Positions 24,017-35,915 of a DNA stretch of 64,000 bases are shown one piece after another. Below the pieces are notes generated by a model, which saw only the letters and a program-made list of their open reading frames with translations, had not been told where the DNA came from and made no database searches. Source of the stretch: Arcuatula senhousia (lineage: Eukaryota > Mollusca > Bivalvia > Mytilida > Mytilidae); the NCBI GenBank assembly GCA_963971305.1, contig OZ020303.1, positions 44,070,106 to 44,134,105 on the forward strand. The letters run 5' to 3'. The position numbers were made by a program, and so were the translations under genes. Numbering within the stretch: position 1 is the stretch's first letter; every line of letters begins with the position of its first letter.

Positions 24017-24140
24017 GTATTACGCCATTATTCACCCTCTCAAGGCAAAGTATAGATGTACACTAACCCTTGCAAAAAGGACGGTGCTATGTATATGGGT
24101 TTCAAGTTTTATACTAGCAGCTCCAACCTGTATCGGACAA
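24017..24140 (+). CDS. Peptide-type class A GPCR, exon b (ERY to TM4)
   Basis: The first base completes the arginine codon of E-R-Y, then YYAIIHPLKAKYRC follows as intracellular loop 2. TM4 is TVLCIWVSSFILAAPTCIGQ, with the conserved tryptophan. The exon is 124 nt (1 + 41 codons), bounded by ATGTAG and GTAAGA, and ends in phase 0. ERYYAIIHP is the class A TM3/loop-2 signature with E in place of D. The reading frame continues without a gap into the exon at 25644. Confidence 0.93.
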
Positions 24141-25643
24141 GTAAGAATTATATTTTTTTATTATCTAAATAAGTCATATTTGTAAGAGTTGATATTTTAA
24201 GGTTATTTTATAGCACATTAAGATTATTATCTGACTTACGGCTTCAAGTTGACTTTCCCTTGAGAAAGGTAAAACAATGACTTAACTTTCCCACCAGGAA
24301 GGTGCGAAAAACTTAAAGGAAAAGAGCATTCTGAAATTAGATCACCGAACAGTCTTTAATTTGAAACCAAAAATCATCAGAACATCATCATCGGAATTCT
24401 TTTTAATATCTACGTAAATAGAACCAAAACCAATTCCTAATACCACTGGAAAGATTTTAACTATCGTCGCAGCTGTCATTAAAGAAATTTTATAATCTTT
24501 TTTGATTGAATATATGAAGTAAAGTTTTATTGTTTATATAGCAATTGCACGTAAGCACATACAATACTTCTTTTATGACACTAGTAATTGAAGTAAACTT
24601 TTTAGTTTTTTTGTAAGTTGCAGTTTCTATATTGAAATATATGATACATTTTATTTTTGCAATTGATAAACTAAAGGGAAACGTACAATTTCAACTTAAT
24701 CTGATATCCTAATATTTTCTTATAAAAAAGAAATTATTTTACATATAAACATCTTCACTGTTATCTTACATGTCTTACAAGGTACAAATGTATTCACAAC
24801 CCGAAGCGACAAGTTTATTTTTAACTGTATATGTTGTTTTCGACTATGAATATATTGAAAAAATCGATAATTTGCAATAAAAAAGCCCGGTATTGATGAA
24901 CCTTGAAATAATTAGCAAAGAACGATTGTGTAGTTTTTGGTCCCAACAGATACGACAGAAGCACAGCTGTACCAATGAGACTATAAATGGTCGTCAATAC
25001 ATAATGGGTTCCATAATGACAAAGGAAAAACAAACCATATAGCTAAGCTTATAAGAAAAGTTAAGAAAAACAGCAATTATATATTTGCAATAATTGTTGT
25101 AGTTTCAACCAAGACATATATAAAAATATCTTTGTGACAAGGAAGATGATAATAAAATACAACTATATAAAGTCTAATCAGATTTAATTTCATAACAAGA
25201 ACTGCCTATTGCTTGATGCTTATAAATTCCTTTATACATTTTGTAATATAATAAATATCAAATATCACCTTTTCATAAATATATAGAAATCAATTTAGAC
25301 GGCTGTTTAGCGAGTAAGCTGATTTAGAAATAACATAAGCTTAAAAGATGTTTCTAAACCTAGTTTTGATAAAAAAGTTCAAATGAAAGTTTATTTTGAA
25401 AGAAGTAAAAAATACCAATCGGGCATTTGCATGTTGGAGTCCGAGAAGTCAAATACAACAACATCACAAAGAGAACCAAGAAACAACTAAGTTACAATCT
25501 AAAACACATATTTACAATTTGAAAATAACAATCAAAGCAGTTACTATTTACACTCCATCTGTATTTATTTCTACTTTTACATTTGCATGTATCTGTTTTA
25601 TCTATACAGTTTGGCTAACTTTTGTTGTTTCAATATTTTATAG
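24141..25643 (+). other. GPCR intron 2
   Basis: Donor GTAAGA, acceptor TTTTATAG. Mostly AT-rich. A stretch near 25396-25500 (GGGCATTTGCATGTTGGAGT, AACAACATCACAAAGAGAAC) resembles a dispersed mussel repeat but could not be bounded. Confidence 0.85.
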
Positions 25644-25846
25644 ATACTGAAAGGAGTTGGTCTTTACAGGAAAGCATACTGGTGTGTCATAGAATGGGAA
25701 AGCGAGACAATTAGTCAATTGTATGGCGTTTATATGTTTCTCGTCGTTCTGGTCATTCCCGTTGTTCTGATGACATTTGCATACAGTAGTATATCAATAA
25801 AGTTGTGGAGATTGAAATATTGTAAGACTCCGGAAAACTCAAATAA
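25644..25846 (+). CDS. Peptide-type class A GPCR, exon c (loop 2 and TM5)
   Basis: This exon encodes extracellular loop 2 with the partner cysteine (YWCVIEWES) and TM5 (LYGVYMFLVVLVIPVVLMTF), with the conserved proline, then SISIKLWRLKYCK entering loop 3. It is 203 nt, phase 0 in and phase 2 out, with donor AA|GTAAGA. The YMFLVVLVIPVVLMTFAY pattern is typical of peptide receptors. No frameshift or premature stop is present. Confidence 0.93.
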
Positions 25847-27021
25847 GTAAGATATTTTTTTCAACACAGGAGAGTTCATTGAACTTTTAAGGTTTAACCA
25901 ATAATTATCCTTTAGCACAGTAGAGTTTATTGTAAATAATTATCCTCCAACACATGAGAGTTTATTATTCAATTTAGGTTAAGCTAAATGTTTTGAATCT
26001 CTTGGAAACTAATTAAAAGTACTTCCGATGAAATCGGTTTCATACCAGAGAGAAAATAGACTGTATAGTAAATCTTACAAAAACCAATCACACTAACTTG
26101 AGAAAACGACATGAGACTCGATTGCCTTTAACGATAGAAAACTTGAATTGTTTTTTACTTATTAAGTGAAGTTGGCTGTGAATTACAGTAAATCAGGTTG
26201 AATTTAGAAGTAAAACTAAATTTGAAAGAAAAAATATTAAGCTTAATAACAGGTTTTATTCTGCATATTTTGCTGGAACCAGTTTTCGTTTTTACTACTT
26301 AAAACATTTCTTGTAATTTACATATGATTTCAGTACAAGGTTTCATTTTGCAGGTCTAATGATAATCCTCATCCATGATTCTGCCATAATTGATACTTTT
26401 AGCTTTTTTCGAAGGCTCTCATAAATCTTTAGGGATTTCAGGGTTACCAGGAAAAGAATGAGCGAGCAATGACTATGTGTGTGTTATACTTTTCCTAAGA
26501 CGCCTTATATCATTATTTTTCGTCCAAAAAGGTAGAATTTTCAAAACCATGTGCCAACTGATTCAAAAGTTAATTTACACTCTCAGCTTGTCATTTTTGG
26601 GTTAAAAATGTGGTTTATGAAATTTCAAACCTGACACATTAAAACATTTAGCTTTTTACCTTAAATTGTTAGGGAAAGTTCACTTTCTATTCTGTGAAAA
26701 TTTCAGGTCAATATGGGTATTGTTGACAAAGCAATGAGACCATCAAACTAAGGCAGTTGAATTTTCATTGCCTGGTATAGTTTTTTTGTGCCTATTATAT
26801 AACAGGTTAAACCTCGCATTACTCTTTGCATTGCTTTTACTTTATTTGTGTTGTTGCCGTTAACGTCAACTGATTTTGTCTTTGTATTAAATTACCTCAG
26901 ACGTTGCCCTATAAGTACTGTTTTATTTTTATTCTTTAGGCTTATTGTCATAACTACACTTTTGACAGCTATGCCTATGCATTCATAATTTGAATTTGTA
27001 AATCCATATTTTTGTTTACAG
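25847..27021 (+). other. GPCR intron 3
   Basis: Donor GTAAGA, acceptor TTTACAG at 27021. No exon or repeat is recognised inside. GAGAGTT(C/T)ATT recurs around 25870, 25922 and 25967, a small local duplication. Confidence 0.8.
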
Positions 27022-27133
27022 AAGTTTTAATGGTGGTCTTCGTATTTCTTTTACAACTCATAAAAGTAGAGACAATGTTAATCTACAATGTACCAAATCT
27101 GTTTTTACAGACGAAAATCAAACACGAAAGCAG
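27022..27133 (+). CDS. Peptide-type class A GPCR, exon d (loop 3)
   Basis: The first base completes the lysine codon carried over from exon c. The exon then runs 37 codons of polar loop 3 and ends in ENQTRKQ, joining to VMKML of TM6. This start was chosen because 112 nt restores phase 0 for the last exon. A tempting acceptor at 27110 would give a 23-nt exon that breaks the frame. The basic R-K-Q just before TM6 is the usual G-protein contact zone. The donor is CAG|GTATGTG. Confidence 0.85.
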
Positions 27134-28231
27134 GTATGTGATATATAATTATGGTAAAGGACATAGTACAATAAGGGCCAATTTTTTGCCTCCCCCGTTT
27201 TTTCCTAAAATAAATCCGAAGTAAATGATAAAACATATCATTTAAGTTTCCAGAACAATGGTTGACTCTTGTGGCTATGGTTAGCATGTCCATTATATAC
27301 TATAATTTTAATTTTATAGAGGCCTTAAAAGGGGTAAAAGTAACAAAATAAGAGAAAAATGTAATTTTTCATGCTTATATTGTTATTTTTAAAGGCCACC
27401 GACAACGTAGACCATAGATTTCTCAACTGATTTATAATCATTTCAAAGTGCAATTAAAATTTCATAAACAATGACTGTGGTCGAAGTAGTCCGTGGCATC
27501 AAAAATTTAAAATCATTACCAAGAAAATCATTTTGAGCGAAGTTGATGGAAATAATAACAATTAGACTTTTCTCTGGATCAATATTCTACATTTCACTCC
27601 TACTGGCAACCAAATTCAAGCCTTACAGTACCGTGTCCATTACTCAAAATAGTGGCCTAAATGTTTGACAAATAGGTTAAATTGAAATTTATAATATAAC
27701 TTAAAAACTTGTATTTATCTGAAAATTCAAAATTGTTTTGGGGAAAATATAGTGAATCAAAATGCTGTTTTATTTTGGTTTTTGCATTTATTGTAATAAA
27801 CAGTATGAAATATAAAACCATGACACGTACCTTCCAAATAACTTTTCTTTCAGAAAATCTTGATACTTCATTATTTTAATAGGAAACGTGAGCAACAAAT
27901 ATCAGTACGTTATAGGCACTGATTAGCGTGACATTAAATTGCATACGTAGTTTATATGTACTAAGTCATTTATTCTACGCAAATTTTCAGAAAGCCTATT
28001 AAGATTGCACTAATCTATTTTGCAATTACTGAAAAGTTACAGGATAAAAAAATATAAGGTTTCCAAGTTGTATAAGAAAATATTACAAAATTTGAAAGAT
28101 GAAATGAAGATGCCTTTAACAGATGCTTTAGTTTTGAAATGATAAAATGTCAAATTATACCAAAATTGTTTTTTTTGCATACAGTAGTACTAGTGAAATT
28201 GCATACTTAATGCTTTTGTTTTATATTGCAG
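27134..28231 (+). other. GPCR intron 4
   Basis: Bounded by GTATGT and TATTGCAG. AT-rich, nothing recognised inside. The small frames at 27105-27293 (minus) and 27012-27224 (plus) are chance overlaps with exon d. Confidence 0.85.
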
Positions 28232-28648
28232 GTCATGAAGATGCTCATAACTGTGGTTTTATTGTTTCTTATTTGCTGGGGACCAATAATGACTAATAAT
28301 CTTCTAGTCGCCTTTAACGTTATTGACAATCTAAGCATGGGCAAACTTAAACAACTACGACAAGCAATGCATGTGATGTCTTATTTCAACAGTTGTCTAA
28401 ATCCGATTTTATACGCTTTTATGTCTAAAAATTTTCGGAATGCCTTTAAGCAAACTTATTTAATGATATGTAGATCAAGACCGATTAGACAAACGCGTCA
28501 GGGTTCTTTTGTTCGTTATTCGTTTCAATCACGATCTACTTCATTTATTTCCGGAAAGTTTGTAGATTGTCGAGAACATACAGTAATATCCAAAGAGAAT
28601 AGCACATTGAAACCCGGCTTGTTCCATCACCAAAGAACCTCAAATTAA
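28232..28648 (+). CDS. Peptide-type class A GPCR, last exon (TM6, TM7, tail)
   Basis: This exon encodes 138 residues plus the stop. TM6 contains CWGP, matching the CWxP toggle motif. TM7 contains NSCLNPILYAFMSKNF with NPxxY (NPILY). Helix 8 is rich in F, K and R and is followed by a cysteine (MICRSR) that could be palmitoylated. The tail of about 70 residues is Ser/Thr/Arg rich. Together the five exons give 325 residues without any stop. Overall it looks like a functional neuropeptide receptor acting at the plasma membrane. Orexin/QRFP-like and trissin-like receptors are the nearest types I can suggest, and the ligand cannot be read from the sequence. Confidence 0.95.
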   Translation, partial: VMKMLITVVLLFLICWGPIMTNNLLVAFNVIDNLSMGKLKQLRQAMHVMSYFNSCLNPILYAFMSKNFRNAFKQTYLMICRSRPIRQTRQGSFVRYSFQSRSTSFISGKFVDCREHTVISKENSTLKPGLFHHQRTSN

Positions 28649-29060
28649 GTGACATGTACTCGGAAATACTGTTGTATTGAGACAGACATTTAGACCATCG
28701 ACTAATCAGCTCAAATTAACTTTTTGACAAAAAGAAAGGAACGAAATCTTTTTGTCCATCTATATCGCTGTATTGATTATTTGAGGATGATGAAAGCTTG
28801 TCTTGTTTGCTTTGCCGGTCATATTTACGTGACACTGTTTTGCGATTTGACGATTAATCACTTTCAAGTCCACAGAGGGTCAGTTCAGATGGTATATTAG
28901 TATTGTTACAAATTTTTTAAAGTGTTTGAATATCGTCTATAACCACATTTTAAGCTGAAAATCAAAAATCAACAACTAAAATACTTACAATATTTATATA
29001 GTTGATCAATATGTAAGTTTGTTAAAAAAATAAATAGTTGAATAATAAATGTCATCGATT
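28649..29060 (+). other. Probable 3' UTR of the GPCR gene
   Basis: The region follows the stop codon and contains AATAAA hexamers at 29029-29034 and 29044-29049. Either could serve as the polyadenylation signal. No other feature is seen. Confidence 0.5.
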
Positions 29061-29119
29061 TTCAATATGCATATTATTTATAAGCCAACCTTTGTTTCGA
29101 TATTTATCATACAGTCGTA

Positions 29120-29580
29120 TATGTCGATATGAAACATATAAAGAGGAATCATTGAGGCGTACATGTGATAAGGCCAAGACAAAGTCAGTAAAAGAAAAAC
29201 GCACAGAAGATTACGAACGGAAATCAGCAACGCAAGCCCAACTCGACTCGGTAATTTTGGTTATAAATCAGCATGCAACTTTTACAGGAAAACAGTACTG
29301 AATTTTCGTTTCCCCTCACCGGCTCCAAGAATGCTTTTTACCTCGACCCGCGGTAAGAATTTTAATTTTTAATCCTAAAACTTTCAAGGCTTCTTACCGG
29401 AGATTCATTTTAAAGAAGCAGAGGTACAAATAATGCATCAAAGATAGAACCAGTAAACAATAATGAGAACAGCATGAAGAAATACGACAACCCAAGAGCA
29501 ATAATAATCAACAACTCACTCTGAAACGGGAGTGAATTCAGGTGCTACGAAAGAGTTAGCAGTTCCAGCTTAAACAACAC
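29120..29580 (+). repeat. Diverged copies of the AAAGTCCGAAAGGGCA family
   Basis: AGGCCAAGACAAAGTCAGTA, AATCAGCAACGCAAGCCCAA and, further on, GGGAGTGAATTCAGGTGCTA follow the order of 11165-11335. Two partly overlapping copies seem present (29120-29250 and 29440-29580). The 87-residue frame here derives from the repeat. Confidence 0.6.
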
Positions 29581-30339
29581 AACAAATTCCTTTCAAGGAT
29601 CCGAAGAAATTTTGTAATAGTTGATGTAATCAAAGAAATCATGTCTCAGGTGTTCATATCATTGATTTTTATGAAATATTCATAATTTCTATAAAAAAAA
29701 GTGTAATAATGTGTTGTAACAAAAGAAAAGAGCGAATTACTCTGAATAAATAAGAAATTGGAGATAGAAGAGAGATTTCGATTGCCTTAAGTAAATATAA
29801 AAAAAACAGTGTTAGGTTTCAATAAACACCTTATAATAACTTAATTCGGTCTTTCCTCAAATTTAAAGAATTTTCTCAAATTAGTTAAGGATTTAGAGGG
29901 GTTTTAATTTAGGGGAGATCCTTGAAGTTAAAATATATTATGAAAAACGGGCACAGGTTGAATTAATACTTACAATGTATCTATATCGTTTTTTTGTTTG
30001 CTTTCTTCTTTGTTATCTCTGGTAAGTGACTGTGCATTTTAACAATTTTTTATCCGCTCAGAGACTTTCTTATTTTTATTATATTTCTTATTCCCACAAT
30101 CCCAGAGCACGATAGTTTCAAGGCTGGTCATCTTAACACAGGTGAAAATAAAAACTTGTTTGAATTTTATCTAACACCTTGTCATTGTCTGTGAGAGTAG
30201 TTTACTATGAAATCTGGTCAGTGGAATGTTAGAACAAAAAAAATCGATACGTTATAAGTTCAAAAATTTCAATCCTTCTTTTTTATTATAACCGTACATT
30301 GTATGTGTGTGTAAATTGTAAAAAAAAACTTTAAAAAAA

Positions 30340-30740
30340 GGGTTAATCAGTTATTTATATCATTTTAAAAGGAAAACAGTTTAGTCTGTCCATTAACTTG
30401 GTATTAGGTTTTGACACATTGTAACATAGTTATTGAACGATGGTAAATGAAATTGAAATGGCAGAATTTAGAATGAAATCGAATCTTCACTTCTATAATA
30501 AAATTAGGATATAAGTCAAGAAGAACATTTGAGGTCGCACGATAAAGAGTTCGTTGAAAAAACTGATTTAATAAAGTTTATCTTTTGGACAAACAGTTTT
30601 AAAACTTTAAGAAGATTTAAGCAAAGAAATGTTCTATTCACAATTCTTTCTGTATAGTTAATATAAGCGCGAATATCTCTCATCGTTTGTTTTGTTATAT
30701 TTTGTTGATGTTTTGGGGTTATTTCATTATAGTGTGTGGC
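30340..30740 (+). repeat. Dispersed repeat shared with 41125-41490
   Basis: GGGTTAAT(C/A), GGAAAA(C/A)AGTTTAG, TGTCCATT, AATCGAATCTTC and CTATAATAAAATTAGGAT occur in the same order and spacing in both places. The paired loci are about 10.8 kb apart and diverged. Confidence 0.7.
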
Positions 30741-30774
30741 TATATTTTTTAGTTTGTGCATATCCTTTTATATT

Positions 30775-30985
30775 ACTGTGGATTCATTTATTTTCCTGGG
30801 TACCAATTTTCGTGGTTTGATGAAAAAAGCCAGTTCTTGGATTCCTCAATTTCTGGTTTTGAAGTCTGCAGCATATCAATGTAAAATTTCCTATTCGTGG
30901 GAAATCAAATTTCGTGGGTCTAGGCCATCAACGAAAACCACGAAAATTAATAACCCTCGAATATTAATGACTCAACAATATTCAG
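30775..30985. mobile_element. Bivalve-type palindromic repeat (TTTTCGTGG)
   Basis: ACTGTGGATTCATTTATTTT opens the element; CGAATATTAATGA closes it in degraded inverse form. Inside, CAATTTTCGTGGTTTGATGA and CGAAAACCACGAAAATTAAT are opposed. The TTTTCGTGG palindromic family is widespread in bivalves to my knowledge. The frame at 30736-31053 runs through it and is not a gene. Confidence 0.65.
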
Positions 30986-31169
30986 CTATACACACGAACT
31001 TAACAATTGTTATTTATAAGATTTGTATGAAGACAATGAAAAGAAACATATAGATTACCATTTCCTTCGAAGCACTTCATAGTCTTAAAGACACATTAAA
31101 CAATTACCACAAAGACAACCAGGAAAACCTCATGCTTAAACAAATAAGACATCCGGCTGAATAAAATTA

Positions 31170-31400
31170 CAAACAAACTGTGGCGGTGTTAAACTATTAT
31201 TTTTCCCAAGCTTGCCCAAATTGGATGTTTTTACAAAGCACAAAATGTACATATTGAAGATCAAATTTATGCCCAATTCAACAAGATAAAAACTAAGACA
31301 AAAAAGACAAGAACAATTCAAAGATACGTGAAGCAATAGAATACATGTACTTGCAGTGACTAGAAGCATAACTAATATTGTTCCGTGTCTAGCCTCGTAC
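31170..31400 (+). repeat. Fragment of the GTGGCGGxGTTAAAC repeat
   Basis: CTGTGGCGGTGTTAAACTAT followed by TTTTTCCCAAGCTTGCCC matches the right end of the 46003-46345 repeat (TGTGGCGGGGTTAAACTAGT ... GGGCCCAACCTT). Only that end is present. Confidence 0.6.
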
Positions 31401-31499
31401 ATGTACTAGAACAAATGTTGTATGAAACTAATACAGATATAATATTATGTTCCCGTTTGAATGTTTTGTTTAAGAAGTAGAATTTTTTAAACGAACAAA

Positions 31500-31560
31500 A
31501 GAAGCAAATAGGCGCCAATGGGGCATTCGAGTGTAAAAAGTCCGAACGGGCATGCGCGGA
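31500..31560 (+). repeat. Scrap of the AAAGTCCGAAAGGGCA family
   Basis: GGCGCCAATGGGGCATTCGA and GTGTAAAAAGTCCGAACGGG match the start of the repeats at 11165 and 32850. Confidence 0.75.
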
Positions 31561-32849
31561 ATATCTTCCTTAACTTTATCATGCATCTATTTAGTTCATG
31601 ACTGACCATTTACATGTACCAGTGTCTACCATCTAGTTGTTTGTTGCGTAGTTATTAATAGTATGAAAATGAAGTGAAATGAAATCCAACATTTTTAAAG
31701 GCATGCAGAATAAAAAAAGAATAAGTGGTGTAAGGTTTTGCATTCTGAAGTAATGCACTTGCGTTTTATCTTGACATCCTCTGCAGACGTGATTTTCGTG
31801 TGTCCTGGTCGTTGCATTTATAGCAAATGTTTTTTTTTCTATTGTTCAAGGGCTTGGTCAGTTTTAAAAGGAATTCGTCATAGGATAAAGATGGGTGAGG
31901 AAAAGCACCAAAAAAAATATACACAAACAATAACTAATTATAAGCTAATTTTACAATTGAATTACTTTTAAGGTATTTTATATTAATAAATTTAAAGGAA
32001 ACGAACGATGATACGTATTACTTGTTCAATCTACATTGTAATTGTTTTTCTGTATCTGGTGTTTTTTTAATCGAGCCTCGCTCATTCCACTTGTTTCTTA
32101 ATGCTTCTCTCTGTCTGTTTGTTTTTGCATTTATTGATATTCTTCGTTTGGATAAAATTTAAGGAATGTGTCATTGCATGATCTACGACACTTCTTCAGA
32201 CAACATTGATTTGACGAAATTTTCAATTCAAATGAAATAGAAGATTATAAGTAACATTCAGAAAGATACAACTACATGAAATTATATATAAAACGCGCAG
32301 CGGGAGCTTATTTAGGTTGGAAAACGAATGGGAGTTTTGACGACATTAAACCTGGTTTAATCATCCATGTCTTTTGCCGTAGGGGCTAAGCATAGGCGGT
32401 ACCAAGATGGAGGGTTATATGGCCGGGGGTACATGTCTTTTGAAATGTATGTACTAAGTCTGGACTATTGTGATCTTCAATTTCCTTGGTGTGATTTTTC
32501 CCATGTTTTGTCTTTTCTTCTTGGATATATAAGATTCATCATTCCAGTTTGTTTGTTTTGTTCTTTCCTTTATTTAACGAACATATAAAATTGGCATAAA
32601 AATCAGTGCTCTTCATATTCATTTTTTTAAACAGTGAATAAGTGAATGACTATAATTGCAAACAAATATCAGATCTTTAGTGTCGCTTGTCTTTTTAATT
32701 GTGTTCGTAATTGAGTCTGATGTCCTTTTGAATTAGAAGATAACTAAAATCATTCAGAAAAGTAAAGGAAATTATATTGACTAGGCATATAATATCAATT
32801 TCATAGTGCAAACCTACGTTACACTTTTCAATTCAGTATTATAAAGGCA

Positions 32850-32945
32850 AAGAGGCACCATTAGGACATTCGAATGTCAAAGTCCGTTAGGGCAACGACA
32901 AAACCAGTTAACACGAACGAGAACAACACGAAGAGACACTCTTGT
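32850..32945 (+). repeat. AAAGTCCGAAAGGGCA family fragment
   Basis: AAAGAGGCACCATTAGGACA, CAACGACAAAACCAGTTAAC and CGAGAACAACACGAAGAGAC follow the family order. Confidence 0.8.
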
Positions 32946-32984
32946 AATCTTGTAATTGATTGGCGTTTTATGCCTATTTTACAC

Positions 32985-33180
32985 GAGTGGTAATTAAAGG
33001 AAACTACCGTACTGGAAAGATCAATCTCATATATCCATGAAGAAACGACAAAACATTAAAATATAGGCAAAGTCATACATGAGAAATTGAAGATCGCAAA
33101 AGTCCTGACTTTTGTACAGGCATTTCAAATGATATGGTGAATTTAATCAAGAATATTTCATGCTGGTATAAGAATCAACA
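32985..33180 (+). repeat. ACTTGGTACAGGC family, second copy
   Basis: AAAGATCAATCTCA, AAGATCGCAAAAGTCCTGAC and TGTACAGGCATTTCAAATGA match 8290-8420. Confidence 0.6.
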
Positions 33181-33780
33181 CGTACCCCTGGCTGGTTACA
33201 AGATATTGATACCTCTTTTGTAATAGCATTGAAATTATTATGTTCAGATCTCAACATAAAACATTGATTAATAATTGCACTAAAAACTTTATCAGTTTGG
33301 ATGACCTGTTACAATTAGAACCTGTAAATTACATATAGCTCTAATCAAGAGACATTGCGCTTCACTTTACCTGTTTCATCTACCATCTCTGTTGTTTTAA
33401 AACTGTTCATTAGCGTGCATGTAATCATGCTGTTACATTTATGAACTGAAGAAATAATCAAGGAACATTTCATACATTTTTGTATTGACTGAAAAATTTT
33501 TGAAAAAAATATTGTCATTTCGAATTTATGCATGTTATTACATAGATGCATATGAAATACCGATTTTCCCAGTGAAATAAAATCTGGTAAATTCACAGTG
33601 TGAAATAACCAAAATATTTTCACTCTTGCGTCCTTTCCGCTATAACTCAATTATGACGTCGTGAAGTGTATTGCGTCGTCGACATGACTCCTGCGGTCTA
33701 AATTCATACGCCATTCAAATCAATTTATTAATATATAAAAAACGATTAAATAGTACCATTTTATCTATGTAATAAATACG

Positions 33781-33942
33781 ATAATCAATTAGGTCTCATG
33801 AATAATCAAAATATGATCACTCGTGCGGGAACGCACTGAGATTTAACTGGTGTGCTGAACAAGTTCCGCGAACTCGTTAAATATGTGTGCGTTCACCGAC
33901 TCGTGATCATATTTTGGTTATTCACTCGACCCAATTAGTTAT
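33781..33942. mobile_element. 162-bp palindromic element, copy 1
   Basis: Arms of about 45 bp are opposed: ATAATCAATTAGG...AAAATATGATCA on the left against TGATCATATTTT...CCAATTAGTTAT on the right. The centre holds GAACAAGTTCCGCGAACTCG. The centre and outer ends (ATAACTAATT-like) are shared with the element at 39288-39454. It is too short to encode anything. Confidence 0.8.
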
Positions 33943-34020
33943 CCTAAAGTCTATATGAGTAGAGTTCAGGGTTTCCATGGGCGTTTAAAAAAGTGTATAC
34001 GGTACTGCCATGCACTATGC

Positions 34021-34682
34021 CACAGGGACTTGCTCCCCTCTATCAATATTTTGTTAGTGTCAATGTGCGGTACAAAAAAAAACACAAAGGAGATACTACT
34101 TTCGCTACCCCCCTTTTCTTCAATTTGATTTTCTTTTAATAAATCAATGATCTCATACTTTTTCCTAAATAATTCGTTTCACGAATGATTCTCCTTTCAA
34201 AAACACCCAAATATATCCTTATCCATTGCATTTCAGCCTCAAAATCAGGCTTTGTTCGGGCAATTTTGTAAAATTTGGCAATCGCCTTGACATGAAAAGC
34301 ATTACGTCAAGGAAAAGTCTCGAACCTCCGAATGAATTTTAATGACGTTTTTACTTTCGTTTTACGCTACATGTATTGGTAAAGTCCCGAGAATGTCTTC
34401 AAATTTACTTTCTTTTTCATGTCCAAGCGATTGCCAAATGTTACAAAATTGCCCGAACAAAGCCCTATTTTGAGGCCGAAATGCAATGAATGAAGATATT
34501 TTTTGGTGTTTTAGAAAGGAAAATAATCCGTGAAACGAATTGTATAGGAAAAGGTATGAGATCAATGATTTATTAAAAGAAAATCGAATTGAAGAAAAGG
34601 GGGTAGTGAAAGTAGTATCTCCCTTGTTTTTTTTCGTACCACACATTGACTCTAACAAAATATTGGAGAGCAAGTCCCTGTG
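34021..34682. repeat. 662-bp foldback with diverged arms
   Basis: The left arm starts CACAGGGACTTGCTCC at 34021 and is mirrored by GGAGAGCAAGTCCCTGTG ending at 34682. Arms of roughly 290-300 bp meet near 34350. Inner matches include TTGGCAATCGCCTTGACATG against CATGTCCAAGCGATTGCCAA. About one base in ten differs between arms, with a few indels. The 103-residue frame on the minus strand of the right arm has no partner in the left arm and is not taken as a gene. Confidence 0.85.
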
Positions 34683-35579
34683 TATGAAGATATTACAAAT
34701 ATTTTGCTAAAATTGGTCATGAATTAAAATATCAATTTTCTGTCATATTTTTTTCCTGAAATTGAATCGAGTTGTAGTCTAACCGGTTCGTGTAAGTATG
34801 CACTATCTTAAAGTAAAAGATATGCTATACTTCATGTATAAACAATGTTGTTTCATCATGCATTGTGGTACATGTGAGTCTTTTGTAAGGTTTTTGATTT
34901 AGAGAGCAGAGGGGGATATAGGTAATTGAAAATTAAAGAAGAACGGAGATCCTGGGGGCAGTGATTAGTGTTCATGTTCAGACCGTTGGAAATTGATTAG
35001 AAGTTCTAGCTTGTATGTGAAAGACACTAAATGCAGAAAAATATGTTTAACTAAACAATAGGAAAAGATAAATTATGTTAACTGAGTTTTACAAGTTCAC
35101 CTAAAAACATGCACTCACCTAAATGACTAATAAAATGAATAAATGCATAGAAAATTTAACCCATCTTAACAAAAGAACACACTATACATATGTAGTTTGT
35201 TGAGTTTGCAGTTGCCATTGTAAAAATGTCAACAATCTCTATCGATATTTAGCAAATTCTAGTAAATTTGCTGCTAAAGACCGTTCTTACTTTGCAGTGA
35301 GATGCGAGCAAATGCTCTACCTTGGATATTTCACTCTTACTTTAGGTGGAAGAACAGCAACAAAGGCGCTCTTCTTTTGGTATTATTCATATCAAGAATA
35401 AGGTGCCATTTTGTGACAGGCATATAAACTCTTAAGCCTTTTTTCTCTTTCATTTACTGTATGTGCAACATTTCTGTTGCGATTATATAGAATTGGATAA
35501 AAAGATATGGATGTATTTTGCTTGATAACAAGATAAAGAGTTAAAATGTAGAAAAGTAATATCACCAGCAGACATAACA

Positions 35580-35770
35580 TTTAATTCTAACTAGTTTTGA
35601 CAAATGAAAATGCCAATAAACTCTTCAAAACAATATTAAATCAAATAAGATGAATTTTGAGTTGTTAAAAAAAGTATTAATATAAAGACACAAGCTGTCA
35701 AAAATAGAAATGTTTCATATTAGATTCTCTATGTTACGTAATAATTTGAAGAATTTGAACTGTTTAACAA
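35580..35770 (+). repeat. Dispersed repeat shared with 46645-46805
   Basis: TAACTA(G/A)TTT, CAATAAA, GTTTCATATTA(G/A)ATTCT and ACGTAA-type words occur in the same order in both. No coding potential. Confidence 0.5.
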
Positions 35771-35915
35771 TATAACGGTTTGTGATATTAGAATTTAACT
35801 TCTGAATCTGAATCAATACTGTACTGGGTCTATTAAGACATAGTCGCACAACAGGTTAAAAGCCAACGGTGTATGGCGGAAGGCACTATTTACAAGTTAA
35901 AAACAATACGGAAGC

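Noticed and set aside
27111..27133. 23-nt exon using the nearer acceptor
   Set aside because: It ends in phase 1 and breaks the frame into TM6; the acceptor at 27021 keeps the frame and gives ENQTRKQ before VMKML.
34362..34673. 103-residue minus-strand frame
   Set aside because: It lies wholly in one arm of a foldback; the other arm has stops in the matching frame.
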